A program made the translations under genes and the position numbers. Shown piece after piece: positions 6,082-13,430 of a stretch of 21,261 bases of DNA. How positions within the stretch are numbered: the first letter of the stretch is position 1; every line of letters starts with the position of its first letter. The DNA is from a virus, in IMG/VR virus record IMGVR_UViG_3300027749_000532, positions 1 to 21,261 of that record, one strand, 5' to 3'. A model generated the notes under the pieces. That model was not told the DNA's origin and did not search any database. It worked only from the letters and a program-made list of their open reading frames with translations.

Positions 6082-6277
6082 GGTTTCGCTCCTTGTAAAG
6101 TACAGGCAAAAATACACACGTTGAGAACCAGCCAAATGTCGCCACACGCAACCAGTCCGGATTGTTCATTATCCATGTTGCTAACACAAATGTCATTATC
6201 AAGCACACTATTGTCAGCAACCTATCGGTAATGACTGACAACGCCAACGACAACAACGCAGCAACTTTCTGTTCCAT
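6026..6277 (-). CDS. Small membrane protein with two predicted transmembrane segments
   Basis: The 83-residue product has two hydrophobic stretches, roughly residues 5-36 (LLSLALSVITDRLLTIVCLIMTFVLATWI, broken by an Asp-Arg pair) and about 44-61 (VATFGWFSTCVFLPVLY), followed by a basic, charged tail. This is holin-like architecture, but it lies far from the peptidase gene at 16691-17119, and many phages carry small membrane proteins of unknown use. AGGGG precedes the ATG. It follows the only sizeable gap in the late operon. Its 3' end overlaps the next gene by 56 bases. Second holin, antiholin or ejection-related membrane protein are all possible. Confidence 0.6.
   Translation of the reverse strand: MEQKVAALLSLALSVITDRLLTIVCLIMTFVLATWIMNNPDWLRVATFGWFSTCVFLPVLYKERNRDKAIPKHIPSQRDGEES
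6089..6094 (-). promoter_or_regulatory. Ribosome binding site that decides the GTG start at 6081
   Basis: The - strand reads AAGGAG, then 7 bases, then GTG. It is embedded in the coding sequence of the upstream membrane protein, and is the main reason for choosing the internal GTG over the longer in-frame ATG at 6147. Confidence 0.65.
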
Positions 6278-6310
6278 AGCTATCCCCTAAGTTAAAACTT
6301 GAGTATAACG
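6278..6310 (-). promoter_or_regulatory. Largest late-operon gap, with a TATACT box and a short inverted repeat
   Basis: This 33-base gap is the only non-coding stretch in the late operon longer than about 15 bases. Read on the - strand it has a -10-like TATACT, then AAGTT-N2-AACTT in inverted orientation on the + strand (6289-6300), then AGGGG before the next ATG. I see no convincing -35 hexamer 16-18 bases upstream, which would lie within the preceding gene. It may be a weak internal late promoter or merely a leader. Confidence 0.2.
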
Positions 6311-6523
6311 CTATGTATCACTATCTTCATCTTCACCAAAAAATCCACTGCCCCAGGCATCATCGTTCATTTTCAACTTAAGAGCTTCCAGCTTCAGGCT
6401 CCGGTCGATGATCTTCATCTTATCGGTCAGCGTGGCCTCTGCATCATTCATCGTCTGCTCTAGCAGCTTGGCTATGGCTTTTTCTAGCGCGGGGTCTATT
6501 CCTGGTGTTTTCTTCTTGCTCAT
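6311..6523 (-). CDS. Small acidic-tailed hypothetical protein, 70 aa
   Basis: The product starts with a basic MSKKKTPG, then a helical middle (ALEKAIAKLLEQTMNDAEATLTDKMKIIDRSLKLEALKLKMNDD) and an aromatic/acidic tail (WGSGFFGEDEDSDT). Proteins with the TDKMKIIDRxLxLExLKLKxxDDxWGSGF pattern are recurrent in phage late regions and sit next to internal-virion genes. By position and size it might be a small terminase-like DNA binder or an assembly factor, but no helix-turn-helix is evident and I make no such call. It starts 1 base after the upstream stop. Confidence 0.6.
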   Translation of the reverse strand: MSKKKTPGIDPALEKAIAKLLEQTMNDAEATLTDKMKIIDRSLKLEALKLKMNDDAWGSGFFGEDEDSDT

Positions 6524-6524
6524 A

Positions 6525-8774
6525 TCAGAATCCCGTCACAGAGCGAATTTTGCTTTGAACCATAGGGCCAGCAATTGGAAGCGCCAGCAAGGCAGCAACA
6601 GCCGCCAATTTCTTGGCGCTTGCTTTTTGTTGCTCTATAGACCCGCTCAAGCCTTTTGCAGCATCTAAAAGCTCATTGCGTTGTGCCTGCGTGATTAGAC
6701 CTTGGTTTTCCATGCTTCTAGCAATTGCCGTCACATTTTTGGCAGTTTCGGCAGGGCTTGTTCCACGCTGAATGTCTGATATAGCGTTGCTCAATTGGCG
6801 TACAGATTCATTTTTAGCCGTTTGCTCAGCAGTCATTCTTGAAGATTCTTGTTCGTTAATCTTCTCAATAGTGGACTTTGCTTTTTCTTTTTCCCCGGTC
6901 AACCGTGTCTTGGCTTCTTCTGCTTCTTGTGCTTTTTTTGCAAGCAACTCATCTGAAGTTTTCACGCCTTGGCCTGCTTGCTCTGTACGTTTTGCGGCTT
7001 CGCCTAACAGCCTTGATTCAGATTTTGAAACCAATTCAGCTACTCTGCGATCATGCTCTGCTTTAGACACAACATCATTCGCAAAGTCAACAGCCTCTTT
7101 TGCCGCTTTCTTGGCGTTTCTTAGGTCTTTGAACTCTTCGTACAAATTGAGTTGGCGCAAAGAATTTTCATTTGTTCTCAACCAATTTGCAAAAACTGCG
7201 TCAGTTGGCGCAATCTCTTTGCCAAACAAATCTTGCGTAAAGTGCAACCGTGCAGCGTCTTTGAGTTCTGGGCTTTCTTGCAACAGGCGAGAAAAAACAG
7301 AATGACCAGCATTTGCTTTGTTGATTACAGCGCCAGCCACTTCAGCTTCAGAAAGTTTGCTTTCTTTGGACAAGCTGTTTTCATCCAAGATGTTGGATAC
7401 AGTTGTTCCTGTACGTTGCTCAACAATGTCTAGCGGTCTTGATGCTTTTCGATATTCGGACATTGCCTTACCGTAATCTGGGTGTTGCTTTACGGTTTCT
7501 TTGAGCAAATCGGTTTTGTACTTTTTTGCCAAAACAGCAATATCTTGGTTTACAAGAAAATCCTTCTCTTGATTTCCAGCAACCATCCTGTCAAGAAAAC
7601 CCTTGACTGAATGGGCTTTTTTGAGGTTGATTTTGTTTTTGTCAAACGGCAATTCTGCGGTTTCAAGCTCTGCGTACAGCGTTTGAAGAAATGTGCGCTT
7701 GGCGGGATCACCCGTGTTGGCAATCTCTTTCTCAATTTTTGAACGCAATCCAGTTGTTCCGATAGAAGGCTTTTCACCAGCACGCGCAAACGTGCCTTCA
7801 TAGTCTGCTGCCTTAGACCTAGCTGCACCAAAACTTGTTTTTATGTCGTTGACTATTTTTCTGACAACTTGACCAAATTGGTCTTTGCTCATTCCTGGCT
7901 TGGACAACAATTGCTGATCTAGTTCATCAACTGCTTGTTTGGCTTGTTGTTGCCGTTGCCCCGCTTCTCCTGCTTTGGCTTCAACAGTTCCTAATTTTTC
8001 TTTGGCGGCGGCAGCTCTAGCGCCCACCTGAGATTGCACTTCTTCTCTGACGGGCTTCATGGCGGCAACGCCAGTAGGAGCTGGCATCTGAGTTTCTGCT
8101 CTTGTTTTAGCAACTTGCGGCTGTTGTTTCAACTGTTGTAACGCCTGATCTCGCTTGGTTATCTCAGAATTGAGACGGTCAATTTCACTTTGACGCTGCG
8201 GCGTAATTTCTTGAGACTTAATTTTGTCAAGGCTCTGTTGCAGTACGCCTCTTTCTCCAGCAATTTTGTCAACAAGCGCCGCAGCTTCTGCACTTGTTTT
8301 TGTTCCTAATGCTCTGCCCAAAGATCCACCAACGTAGTCAGCCGCAAGACCTAGACCTTTTTTAAGAAGAGTTCCTCCAGCAGCCGCAAGAGGTGTAAGT
8401 TCTCCGGCAGTCTGTATGGCTTGTAATTGCTTGATTTTTGGCTCTCCCAATCCAATTTTGGAATAGCCTTGGCGTATTTCTTCTGGCGTAGGAAATACGG
8501 TTTCATGCCCTTTAAGTTCGCCTTTAGCCGTTGGCGTAATCATAGACTCAATAGAGCCAGGAATGCCTAGAATTTCAGACGACAAGCCTCGACCAAAAGC
8601 AGCCACTTGTCCAGGCAACGCCTCTTTTGCTTTTAACCCGCTGGCAGCTAATTTTCCAGCGCCGCTCAAGACTTGCTTGCCAAGACTAGGTTTTTCTTTT
8701 TTAGCGGGTACAACTTCTCCTGTGTACTCTTTTCCACTAATAGGAATTATTTCACCAGTGTATTCTGTAGCCAC
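6525..8774 (-). CDS. Large internal virion / DNA-ejection protein candidate, 749 aa
   Basis: A long Ala/Lys/Glu/Gln-rich, mostly helical protein. The N terminus has a duplicated EYTGE(I/V)(I/V)P peptide (residues 4-11 and 16-23). Next come a glycine-rich region with AAFGRGLSSEILGIPG and ETVFPTPEEIRQGY (about 58-103) and a hydrophobic Ala/Gly/Leu patch (124-150). Long heptad-like stretches follow (about 170-310 and 560-710), and a hydrophobic C terminus at about 721-739 (KKLAAVAALLALPIAGPM). The ETVFPTPEE region is shared by many putative internal-virion proteins of short-tailed phages. It may help form the trans-envelope channel during ejection. GTG is used as start, with GGAG just upstream. 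No lytic transglycosylase motif is seen. Function is inferred from composition and context. Confidence 0.6.
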   Translation of the reverse strand: MATEYTGEIIPISGKEYTGEVVPAKKEKPSLGKQVLSGAGKLAASGLKAKEALPGQVAAFGRGLSSEILGIPGSIESMITPTAKGELKGHETVFPTPEEIRQGYSKIGLGEPKIKQLQAIQTAGELTPLAAAGGTLLKKGLGLAADYVGGSLGRALGTKTSAEAAALVDKIAGERGVLQQSLDKIKSQEITPQRQSEIDRLNSEITKRDQALQQLKQQPQVAKTRAETQMPAPTGVAAMKPVREEVQSQVGARAAAAKEKLGTVEAKAGEAGQRQQQAKQAVDELDQQLLSKPGMSKDQFGQVVRKIVNDIKTSFGAARSKAADYEGTFARAGEKPSIGTTGLRSKIEKEIANTGDPAKRTFLQTLYAELETAELPFDKNKINLKKAHSVKGFLDRMVAGNQEKDFLVNQDIAVLAKKYKTDLLKETVKQHPDYGKAMSEYRKASRPLDIVEQRTGTTVSNILDENSLSKESKLSEAEVAGAVINKANAGHSVFSRLLQESPELKDAARLHFTQDLFGKEIAPTDAVFANWLRTNENSLRQLNLYEEFKDLRNAKKAAKEAVDFANDVVSKAEHDRRVAELVSKSESRLLGEAAKRTEQAGQGVKTSDELLAKKAQEAEEAKTRLTGEKEKAKSTIEKINEQESSRMTAEQTAKNESVRQLSNAISDIQRGTSPAETAKNVTAIARSMENQGLITQAQRNELLDAAKGLSGSIEQQKASAKKLAAVAALLALPIAGPMVQSKIRSVTGF
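8706..8765 (-). repeat. Duplicated EYTGE(I/V)(I/V)P peptide at the N terminus of the ejection-protein candidate
   Basis: Residues 4-11 and 16-23 are EYTGEIIP and EYTGEVVP with four residues between. Five positions are identical, and of their codons Glu4, Thr6 and Gly7 differ at the third base from the second copy. The repeat is therefore kept at protein level while the DNA has drifted. Confidence 0.7.
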
Positions 8775-8776
8775 AA

Positions 8777-10375
8777 TTACTCCACGTATTTTTTGCCATC
8801 TGGAGCTTGATGAACTGGTCTTCCATCTGGCGTATTTCCTATTATGGGATAGGATTTAATGTCTACTTTTTGACTAGAAGACGCAGCAGGAAGAGCAGCA
8901 GCAGGAGCAGCTTTAGAAATAGGCTGTTCTAAACCTGCTCCAAATTCAGATGCCATGTCTTCCATAACACCATGCGTTATCTTAGGACTTTTTTCCCTTG
9001 CTCCCCGTGCGACTTCCACTTCCATGTCATCCATCAAGGCAGACAAGCCAGCAGGGTTAAATTGGTCTTGAGATAACAAAGCGTTAAACCGTTTTTGAAA
9101 TGCAACGGTTGAACCAGATCGTGAAGTTCCTGCCAACGCTTGTTCATAACGTGTAAGCATCGAGGCGTATTTTTTAGCAAAACGCAATGCGGCTTGGTCT
9201 TCTGGTTTAACGCCAGATTCATCAACGGCTGGGCCTTCACCTTTAAATGATTGATAATATTTATCGGCAAACTGTCGTATCTGACCTTGCCTACCAACCA
9301 AACTTGGATCAGAGGCAACATCTGCTTTTAATGATTGCAAAGTGGAATAAGCGTTTACCGCGCTCTGCACTGCGGCACGATCTTTTTTGTCTGCAATATG
9401 TATTCCTTTGTCCGACAAATAAGACGAAACATCATCAGCACCTTTCGCAGAGGCTTTAGCGTCTTTTCCTGCAATAGTTATGTTTATCCTTTGCTGACTT
9501 AAATTTTCTCTTTTTTCAGCCCCACGTTTTCTTTCTTGCAAAGAATCAGCATCTCTTTTTGCTTTTCTTGCTGTTTCCAAATTGTGATCTAATATTTTTA
9601 TTGCTTCTTTGTAGTTGCCTTGCCGCATTTTTAAAGAAGCGATTCCACCAGTGTCCATAGCAATAGCAACTTGGGCGGCAGACATTGCAGCATCTTTGTC
9701 AGTGCTGAGCAGACGTTGTGACAATTCAACTTGCTTCAACAGGTTTTCTTGGTGCTTAGTGTACTCAGCAAGACTTTTGTTGTAGCTGTCCATCTCTTTT
9801 TTGTAGACATCATCACGGCCTTCTTTGTAACCCTTCATGGCCCCGGTAAGAGACGAAAGAGCATTCATGCCGTAATACTTGCCCACAGTGCCAGAACCCA
9901 TCGTTGCTAGAGTCATGATTGAAAAGATGCCAGCAATGTCTTTGGCAGTTTCTTTTGACGGCGCAAAATGACCGTGTTCACTGTCAAGAATCTTCTGCTG
10001 TTTCTCGGTAAGAACTTTCTGTTTTTCAGCAAAGTCTTTGTCAATTTCAGCTTTTCTAGTTTTCTCTTCCAAAGTCTTTTTATCTTGCAATAGACCTAAT
10101 TGTTTGTTGGTTCTTTGTTCCACAAGGTCTGCCGCAGTAAGTCCACGGGCTACAACTTCTCGATCATCTGAACCTTTAGCCATAGCTGACAGGCGATAAA
10201 GCTCATCATCGGTCATGGTGTCAAATGATGGTTCAGCGGGTTTGGCGGGAGCCGCCGCAACAGGAGCAGGCGCAGCAGCAACAGGTGCTGGCGCTGGTTT
10301 TGGGTTAACAACAGGCGCAGCCCTTCCCAGCGCATCAGGCTGCCTCAAAGATTGTCGCAATGCGTCATCAATCAT
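8777..10375 (-). CDS. Coiled-coil internal virion protein candidate, 532 aa
   Basis: The N terminus (1-20) is short and polar and is followed by a Pro/Ala linker (20-49). Then comes a charged helical region (80-132), a Gly/Met-rich hydrophobic segment at about 147-182 (IAGIFSIMTLATMGSGTVGKYYGM), more long helices to about 300, and a folded-looking second half. The last residues, GNTPDGRPVHQAPDGKKYVE, resemble a short C-terminal cap seen on putative phage structural proteins. It sits between two other large helical late proteins, the usual arrangement for ejection proteins of short-tailed phages. It begins after a 9-base gap that carries AAAGGG. The role is inferred from composition and order; no enzyme motif is visible. 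Confidence 0.55.
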   Translation of the reverse strand: MIDDALRQSLRQPDALGRAAPVVNPKPAPAPVAAAPAPVAAAPAKPAEPSFDTMTDDELYRLSAMAKGSDDREVVARGLTAADLVEQRTNKQLGLLQDKKTLEEKTRKAEIDKDFAEKQKVLTEKQQKILDSEHGHFAPSKETAKDIAGIFSIMTLATMGSGTVGKYYGMNALSSLTGAMKGYKEGRDDVYKKEMDSYNKSLAEYTKHQENLLKQVELSQRLLSTDKDAAMSAAQVAIAMDTGGIASLKMRQGNYKEAIKILDHNLETARKAKRDADSLQERKRGAEKRENLSQQRINITIAGKDAKASAKGADDVSSYLSDKGIHIADKKDRAAVQSAVNAYSTLQSLKADVASDPSLVGRQGQIRQFADKYYQSFKGEGPAVDESGVKPEDQAALRFAKKYASMLTRYEQALAGTSRSGSTVAFQKRFNALLSQDQFNPAGLSALMDDMEVEVARGAREKSPKITHGVMEDMASEFGAGLEQPISKAAPAAALPAASSSQKVDIKSYPIIGNTPDGRPVHQAPDGKKYVE

Positions 10376-10384
10376 GATTACCCT

Positions 10385-11371
10385 TTATTTAGGAGCTGCG
10401 TTAGCTTGCTGTGTTGGGCTGGTGTTGGCTTCTGGTTCTAAGAACTGGGCGATAGATCGGAAAAAGTCTTGCGACAAAGCCTGGGCATCTTTATTCTGAG
10501 CGTAGCCTGTGTTCATGGCTTTCATGATGTACTCGTCTGAAATACCCATTAGCTTCATGCCTCTGTCGATGTTTTGCTGCGCAAATTCTCCAGCTTGCCG
10601 TTGCAAGTTTGCTTCTAGCTGTTGCTGAGATGTGCCGCCGGTAACGCCCGACGATGCCATCTGCTGCGACGCAACTGCGCGTTGTATCTCCAACTGCTTC
10701 TGCTGCTGGGGCGTAAGACCACCGGCTTGACCCAACGCCACCAACTGCTGGCCTTGTTGCCGGTAAGGCTCTGACAGCCTCCTGATTTCAGCCTCATTTG
10801 CCGCAGCCTGCTGTTGCATCTGCGCACTAGCTTTGTTGCCTTGTACAGCGCCATACAAAGCGCCAGCGCCTTTTAAATAAGGCGTCACAGGCGATAAAGC
10901 CTTGTTGAGTTCACCCAACTGGTTTCCAAAATTTCTTACGCCTGCCATAAACCCGCCGGTTGGCGCAGCAGTTTGCTTGTTAAATTCGGCAGCCACTTGG
11001 GGGCTGGGCGTTTCCACGCTAGGCAATTGACCTGGAGATTGAGCGGCAGGGGCCTGTGTAACAGGCGCAACTGACTGAGGTTGCGGCGCACTTCCAGCAG
11101 AAGCTAAACGCTGTGTTTCTGCTGCGGACTGGTCTGGTGCTTTTTCTTGTTGAGAAAAATAAGCCTCTGGGTCTTCATCGTAACCTTGAAACTCCATGAT
11201 GCCAGTATCAGGATTGATCTCTCCGCTGCCTCCGCGAGACTTTAGCAGCTTGGCTTCTTTGGGATTGATGTGGGCAAGAATCGTATCTTTGCCCCGTCCA
11301 GCAGAAGCTAATCGCTTTGCCATCTCCGGCAAACCCATATCGACCTGCAACAGTTTTGCGAGAGTAGCCAT
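10385..11371 (-). CDS. Internal virion / virion-associated protein candidate, 328 aa
   Basis: The N terminus has a block LAHINPKEAKLLKSRGGSG (32-50) followed by INPDTGIMEF, a signature I have seen in many uncharacterised phage structural-region proteins. The middle is low-complexity Gln/Ala/Pro-rich. The later part is Gln-rich and helical (EIRRLSEPYRQQGQQLVALG, then GGLTPQQQKQLEIQRAV). The ATG at 11371 is preferred over a longer in-frame codon at 11437: it falls 1 base after the upstream stop (TAACATG) and gives the conserved MATLAKLL start. The protein lies between two other putative ejection proteins and probably belongs to the same internal complex. Biochemical function is unknown. Confidence 0.6.
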   Translation of the reverse strand: MATLAKLLQVDMGLPEMAKRLASAGRGKDTILAHINPKEAKLLKSRGGSGEINPDTGIMEFQGYDEDPEAYFSQQEKAPDQSAAETQRLASAGSAPQPQSVAPVTQAPAAQSPGQLPSVETPSPQVAAEFNKQTAAPTGGFMAGVRNFGNQLGELNKALSPVTPYLKGAGALYGAVQGNKASAQMQQQAAANEAEIRRLSEPYRQQGQQLVALGQAGGLTPQQQKQLEIQRAVASQQMASSGVTGGTSQQQLEANLQRQAGEFAQQNIDRGMKLMGISDEYIMKAMNTGYAQNKDAQALSQDFFRSIAQFLEPEANTSPTQQANAAPK

Positions 11372-11372
11372 G

Positions 11373-12317
11373 TTAGATACCCAATCCTTCTTTAAGAGCC
11401 GTTGTTCCCTCAGGATCGCCCCAGGGGTATTTTCCACCTTTTTTAGAAACTTTGCTACCTAGACCAGCTTGGCTAGTGTCGTCCAGCATGGCAACATCAG
11501 CGGCACCAAACGCTGCTGGCGACGCTGATCCTTCCGCTGCTCCAGAAATCTGTGTTGATGAAAATGCGGCGGGTCTATTGGCTTGACCTCCACTAGGGGC
11601 GCTCTTTGTTATTAAGTCTGCAATTTGTTTGTCGTAATTGCTGCCTAGGCCAATCTCGTTTGTAACGTAATTTATGCCTTTTTCTAAACCGTAATTTACA
11701 CCTTCTGTTGCTGCGCCTGTTGCAGCTCCACCAAGAATGTCGCCGCCAGCTAACGCTGCTTTTGTTGCGCCACTAGCGCCACCAGACACAACACGTTTTG
11801 TAAAAGGGTCGTCAAACTGCTGCGCAGCATATTTACCTGCTTCGCTGCCTAACCCACTCGCAGCGCCACTCGCCAAACCTTGACCTACGTCTTTTCCAGA
11901 AAGCGCGGCTTGGGTGCCGCCAGCAACTGCTCTGCCGCCGATAGACGACAGCGGTGCATTTAAACTTGAACCAGTAGTAGGGCCAGATCGCAACCCACCC
12001 TCATTGCTGTAATCTGCGCCCGTTCCACTTGTTATGGTGTTTGAAATTTCGCCTTTTGCATAGTCGCCAACCTGTCCTGCAGCGTAGGAAGTAACACCTG
12101 CTTTCATAGCATCTTCTAAGCTTCCTCCGTTCATCGCCGTTACAGCAGCACTTGCAAGCTCTGGAGGAACTCCATTAGAAATAAGAATAATTGTTTCTAT
12201 TGTTGGCAGTGGGTTTTTGATGATGTTTTCAATCGTGTCTCCAAGACTTTTACCTATGCCGCTGACAGCGTCGGTTAAGCCCTTGGCTTCATTGCTCCAA
12301 AATCCGTCGCAGCACAT
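11373..12317 (-). CDS. Gly/Ala-rich virion protein candidate, 314 aa
   Basis: The product starts MCCDGFWSNEAKG and then runs through long small-residue-rich stretches such as GGTQAALSGKDVGQGLASGA and KAALAGGDILGGAATGAATE, consistent with Gly-zipper-like helices that could insert into membranes. A hydrophobic segment lies at about 38-50 (PTIETIILISNGV). The C terminus is more polar, with a short YPWGDPEG motif. Its position at the head of the row of putative internal-virion proteins suggests a membrane-active ejection component. No catalytic motif is visible and the family is not recognised. One base separates it from the preceding gene. Confidence 0.5.
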   Translation of the reverse strand: MCCDGFWSNEAKGLTDAVSGIGKSLGDTIENIIKNPLPTIETIILISNGVPPELASAAVTAMNGGSLEDAMKAGVTSYAAGQVGDYAKGEISNTITSGTGADYSNEGGLRSGPTTGSSLNAPLSSIGGRAVAGGTQAALSGKDVGQGLASGAASGLGSEAGKYAAQQFDDPFTKRVVSGGASGATKAALAGGDILGGAATGAATEGVNYGLEKGINYVTNEIGLGSNYDKQIADLITKSAPSGGQANRPAAFSSTQISGAAEGSASPAAFGAADVAMLDDTSQAGLGSKVSKKGGKYPWGDPEGTTALKEGLGI

Positions 12318-12318
12318 A

Positions 12319-12813
12319 TTACAGCCCTACTTCTACGTGGATGGAGGGTTTGCCAGTTTTTGGTTCTGGTGACGCCCCCATGTTAGATTGCACGTTAAAT
12401 CCCGTTGACTGTATCAACTTGATGATTGCTGGTCTTGGGGTGTCAAAACTTACTTTGGTGTAATTTGCTTTTTTCAGGGCTTGCAAAAACTCTTTCATGT
12501 TTTTAGCCATATCCGCAGGCCGGTCAGCAGAAGCCATCAACACATACGCATTGCCGCCACCATCATTTCTAACCACCAAGATACTGTTGCCAGCCCTCAG
12601 AATGCGGTACTTAGGTTGCTGCACCAGTTGCTGTATGTTGGCATAAACTTGCCTCCAATCCATCCCAGTACCGTTGTTTTCAAACTCTGTACGCACAATG
12701 TCCTGCGTACTCATCTTTTGAGCAGGCGAGTTTTCTTTTTGCAATTGCCCCATTACGTCAGTTTGGGAAATCTCATTTTTTTTTGGTGGGGGGGCAAGGT
12801 TGGGGAGCGCCAT
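12319..12813 (-). CDS. Hypothetical late protein, 164 aa, possibly acetyltransferase-like in its second half
   Basis: The N terminus is polar and Pro/Lys-rich (ALPNLAPPPKKNEISQTD) and is followed by an alpha/beta-looking domain from about residue 50. The pattern RILRAGNSILVVRNDGGGNAYVLMASADRP, then a long helix KNMKEFLQALKKANYTKVSF and later KLIQSTGFNVQ, faintly recalls the GNAT core (strand, strand, helix, strand, GF). The acetyl-CoA-binding loop is not evident, so this is a weak guess. Near the start the coding strand carries C7 and A9 runs (12776-12791 region) that are prone to replication slippage; either shift meets a stop within a few codons. It sits between tail-side genes and putative internal-virion genes. 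Confidence 0.5.
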   Translation of the reverse strand: MALPNLAPPPKKNEISQTDVMGQLQKENSPAQKMSTQDIVRTEFENNGTGMDWRQVYANIQQLVQQPKYRILRAGNSILVVRNDGGGNAYVLMASADRPADMAKNMKEFLQALKKANYTKVSFDTPRPAIIKLIQSTGFNVQSNMGASPEPKTGKPSIHVEVGL

Positions 12814-12814
12814 A

Positions 12815-13153
12815 TCAAAGTCCTAGTGCAACAACAATTTGCTGATGTAGTGAAAGATGGGTGCCTATCCAGTCGTAAAAAGAGTCCTCATCGTTCCAGT
12901 TTGCGTCTAAAAGATTAACTGGATTGCTCAATCCTAGCTCCGCAGAGATAGCCTGATGCTCTACCTGATGGGCCAAAAGCCAGTCCTCAATGTCGTTCGG
13001 ATTGATGTCAATGATGGGGAATTTGGGTATCCGAATGTCAAAATCAGCCAAAGTGTCCGCAAATAGCTGGTGCTGAAGGCCGTTCTCAAGCGCAAACCCC
13101 TGGAGACTGTCTGTGTCTCCATGACGCACTAAAGAAATGGCGTCCATGTTCAT
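12815..13153 (-). CDS. Hypothetical late protein, 112 aa
   Basis: The product is acidic and rich in His, Asp and Leu, with a helical C-terminal half (DSFYDWIGTHLSLHQQIVVALGL) and a central PKFPIIDINPNDIEDWLLAHQ segment. I do not recognise a family. Similar short proteins that mention WLxxHxxxHQ occur in phage late regions, often next to tail-fibre genes. The ATG at 13153 overlaps the upstream stop as ATGA, so the gene is translationally coupled to the XkdW-like gene. A second in-frame Met lies two codons further on. It could be a fibre chaperone or minor virion protein; neither can be shown here. Confidence 0.55.
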   Translation of the reverse strand: MNMDAISLVRHGDTDSLQGFALENGLQHQLFADTLADFDIRIPKFPIIDINPNDIEDWLLAHQVEHQAISAELGLSNPVNLLDANWNDEDSFYDWIGTHLSLHQQIVVALGL

Positions 13154-13419
13154 GTTTTGGGAAACTTAGCTTTTACAGCCAAACACTTGTCGATGTAAGC
13201 CTGCACCTGAGCAGCATCACCTTTGACAATACCATCTAAGTAGTCTGCAATAGGCGGGTAAGCCGCTGCGCGTTTTTCTTGGTACGTTGGCTCTGATGGC
13301 GCAGGGCGTAGGGCCTCCGCTTCTGCGTCTGTAATGGCAACAGAACCAGCGGGGAGCAAGTACTCAAACTCAATAGAGTCTAAAGAGTGGATGGAGTTAT
13401 CAGGGGCTTTGTAGTGCAC
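13150..13419 (-). CDS. XkdW-like small tail-associated protein, GTG start
   Basis: The 89-residue product has an N-terminal strand region (HYKAPDNSIHSLDS, EYLLPAGSVAITDAEAEAL) and a C-terminal helical region with YPPIADYLDGIVKGD and YIDKCLAVKAKFPK. This YPPIxDYLDGxVKGD...CLAVKxxYPK pattern is widespread in small phage proteins coded immediately after tail-fibre genes and resembles XkdW/fibre-assembly proteins. The start is GTG with AAGGA 6 bases upstream. It ends in an ATGA overlap with the next gene. A role in fibre assembly is inferred from position and family resemblance. Confidence 0.65.
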   Translation of the reverse strand: MHYKAPDNSIHSLDSIEFEYLLPAGSVAITDAEAEALRPAPSEPTYQEKRAAAYPPIADYLDGIVKGDAAQVQAYIDKCLAVKAKFPKT

Positions 13420-13425
13420 GGTGTT

Positions 13426-13430
13426 TCCTT
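13426..13430 (-). promoter_or_regulatory. Ribosome binding site for the GTG start at 13419
   Basis: The - strand reads TAAGGAAACACCGTG. AAGGA lies 6 bases before the GTG and overlaps the stop codon of the upstream tail-fibre gene, so reading of one gene ends where initiation of the next begins. There is no nearby in-frame ATG, which supports GTG as the real start. Confidence 0.65.

Noticed and set aside
6311-6523. Small terminase subunit
   Set aside because: Size and basic start are suggestive, but there is no helix-turn-helix and no large terminase gene next to it; the capsid-first gene order puts terminase beyond the right edge.
6772-7305. A 177-codon + strand frame opposite the 749-aa gene
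   Set aside because: Ser/Phe/Ala-rich shadow of a Glu/Lys/Ala-rich coding strand; no ribosome site or family resemblance.
12771-12795. Programmed frameshift at the A9 run giving a fusion protein
   Set aside because: Both shifted frames end within a few codons, so no extended or fused product could result.
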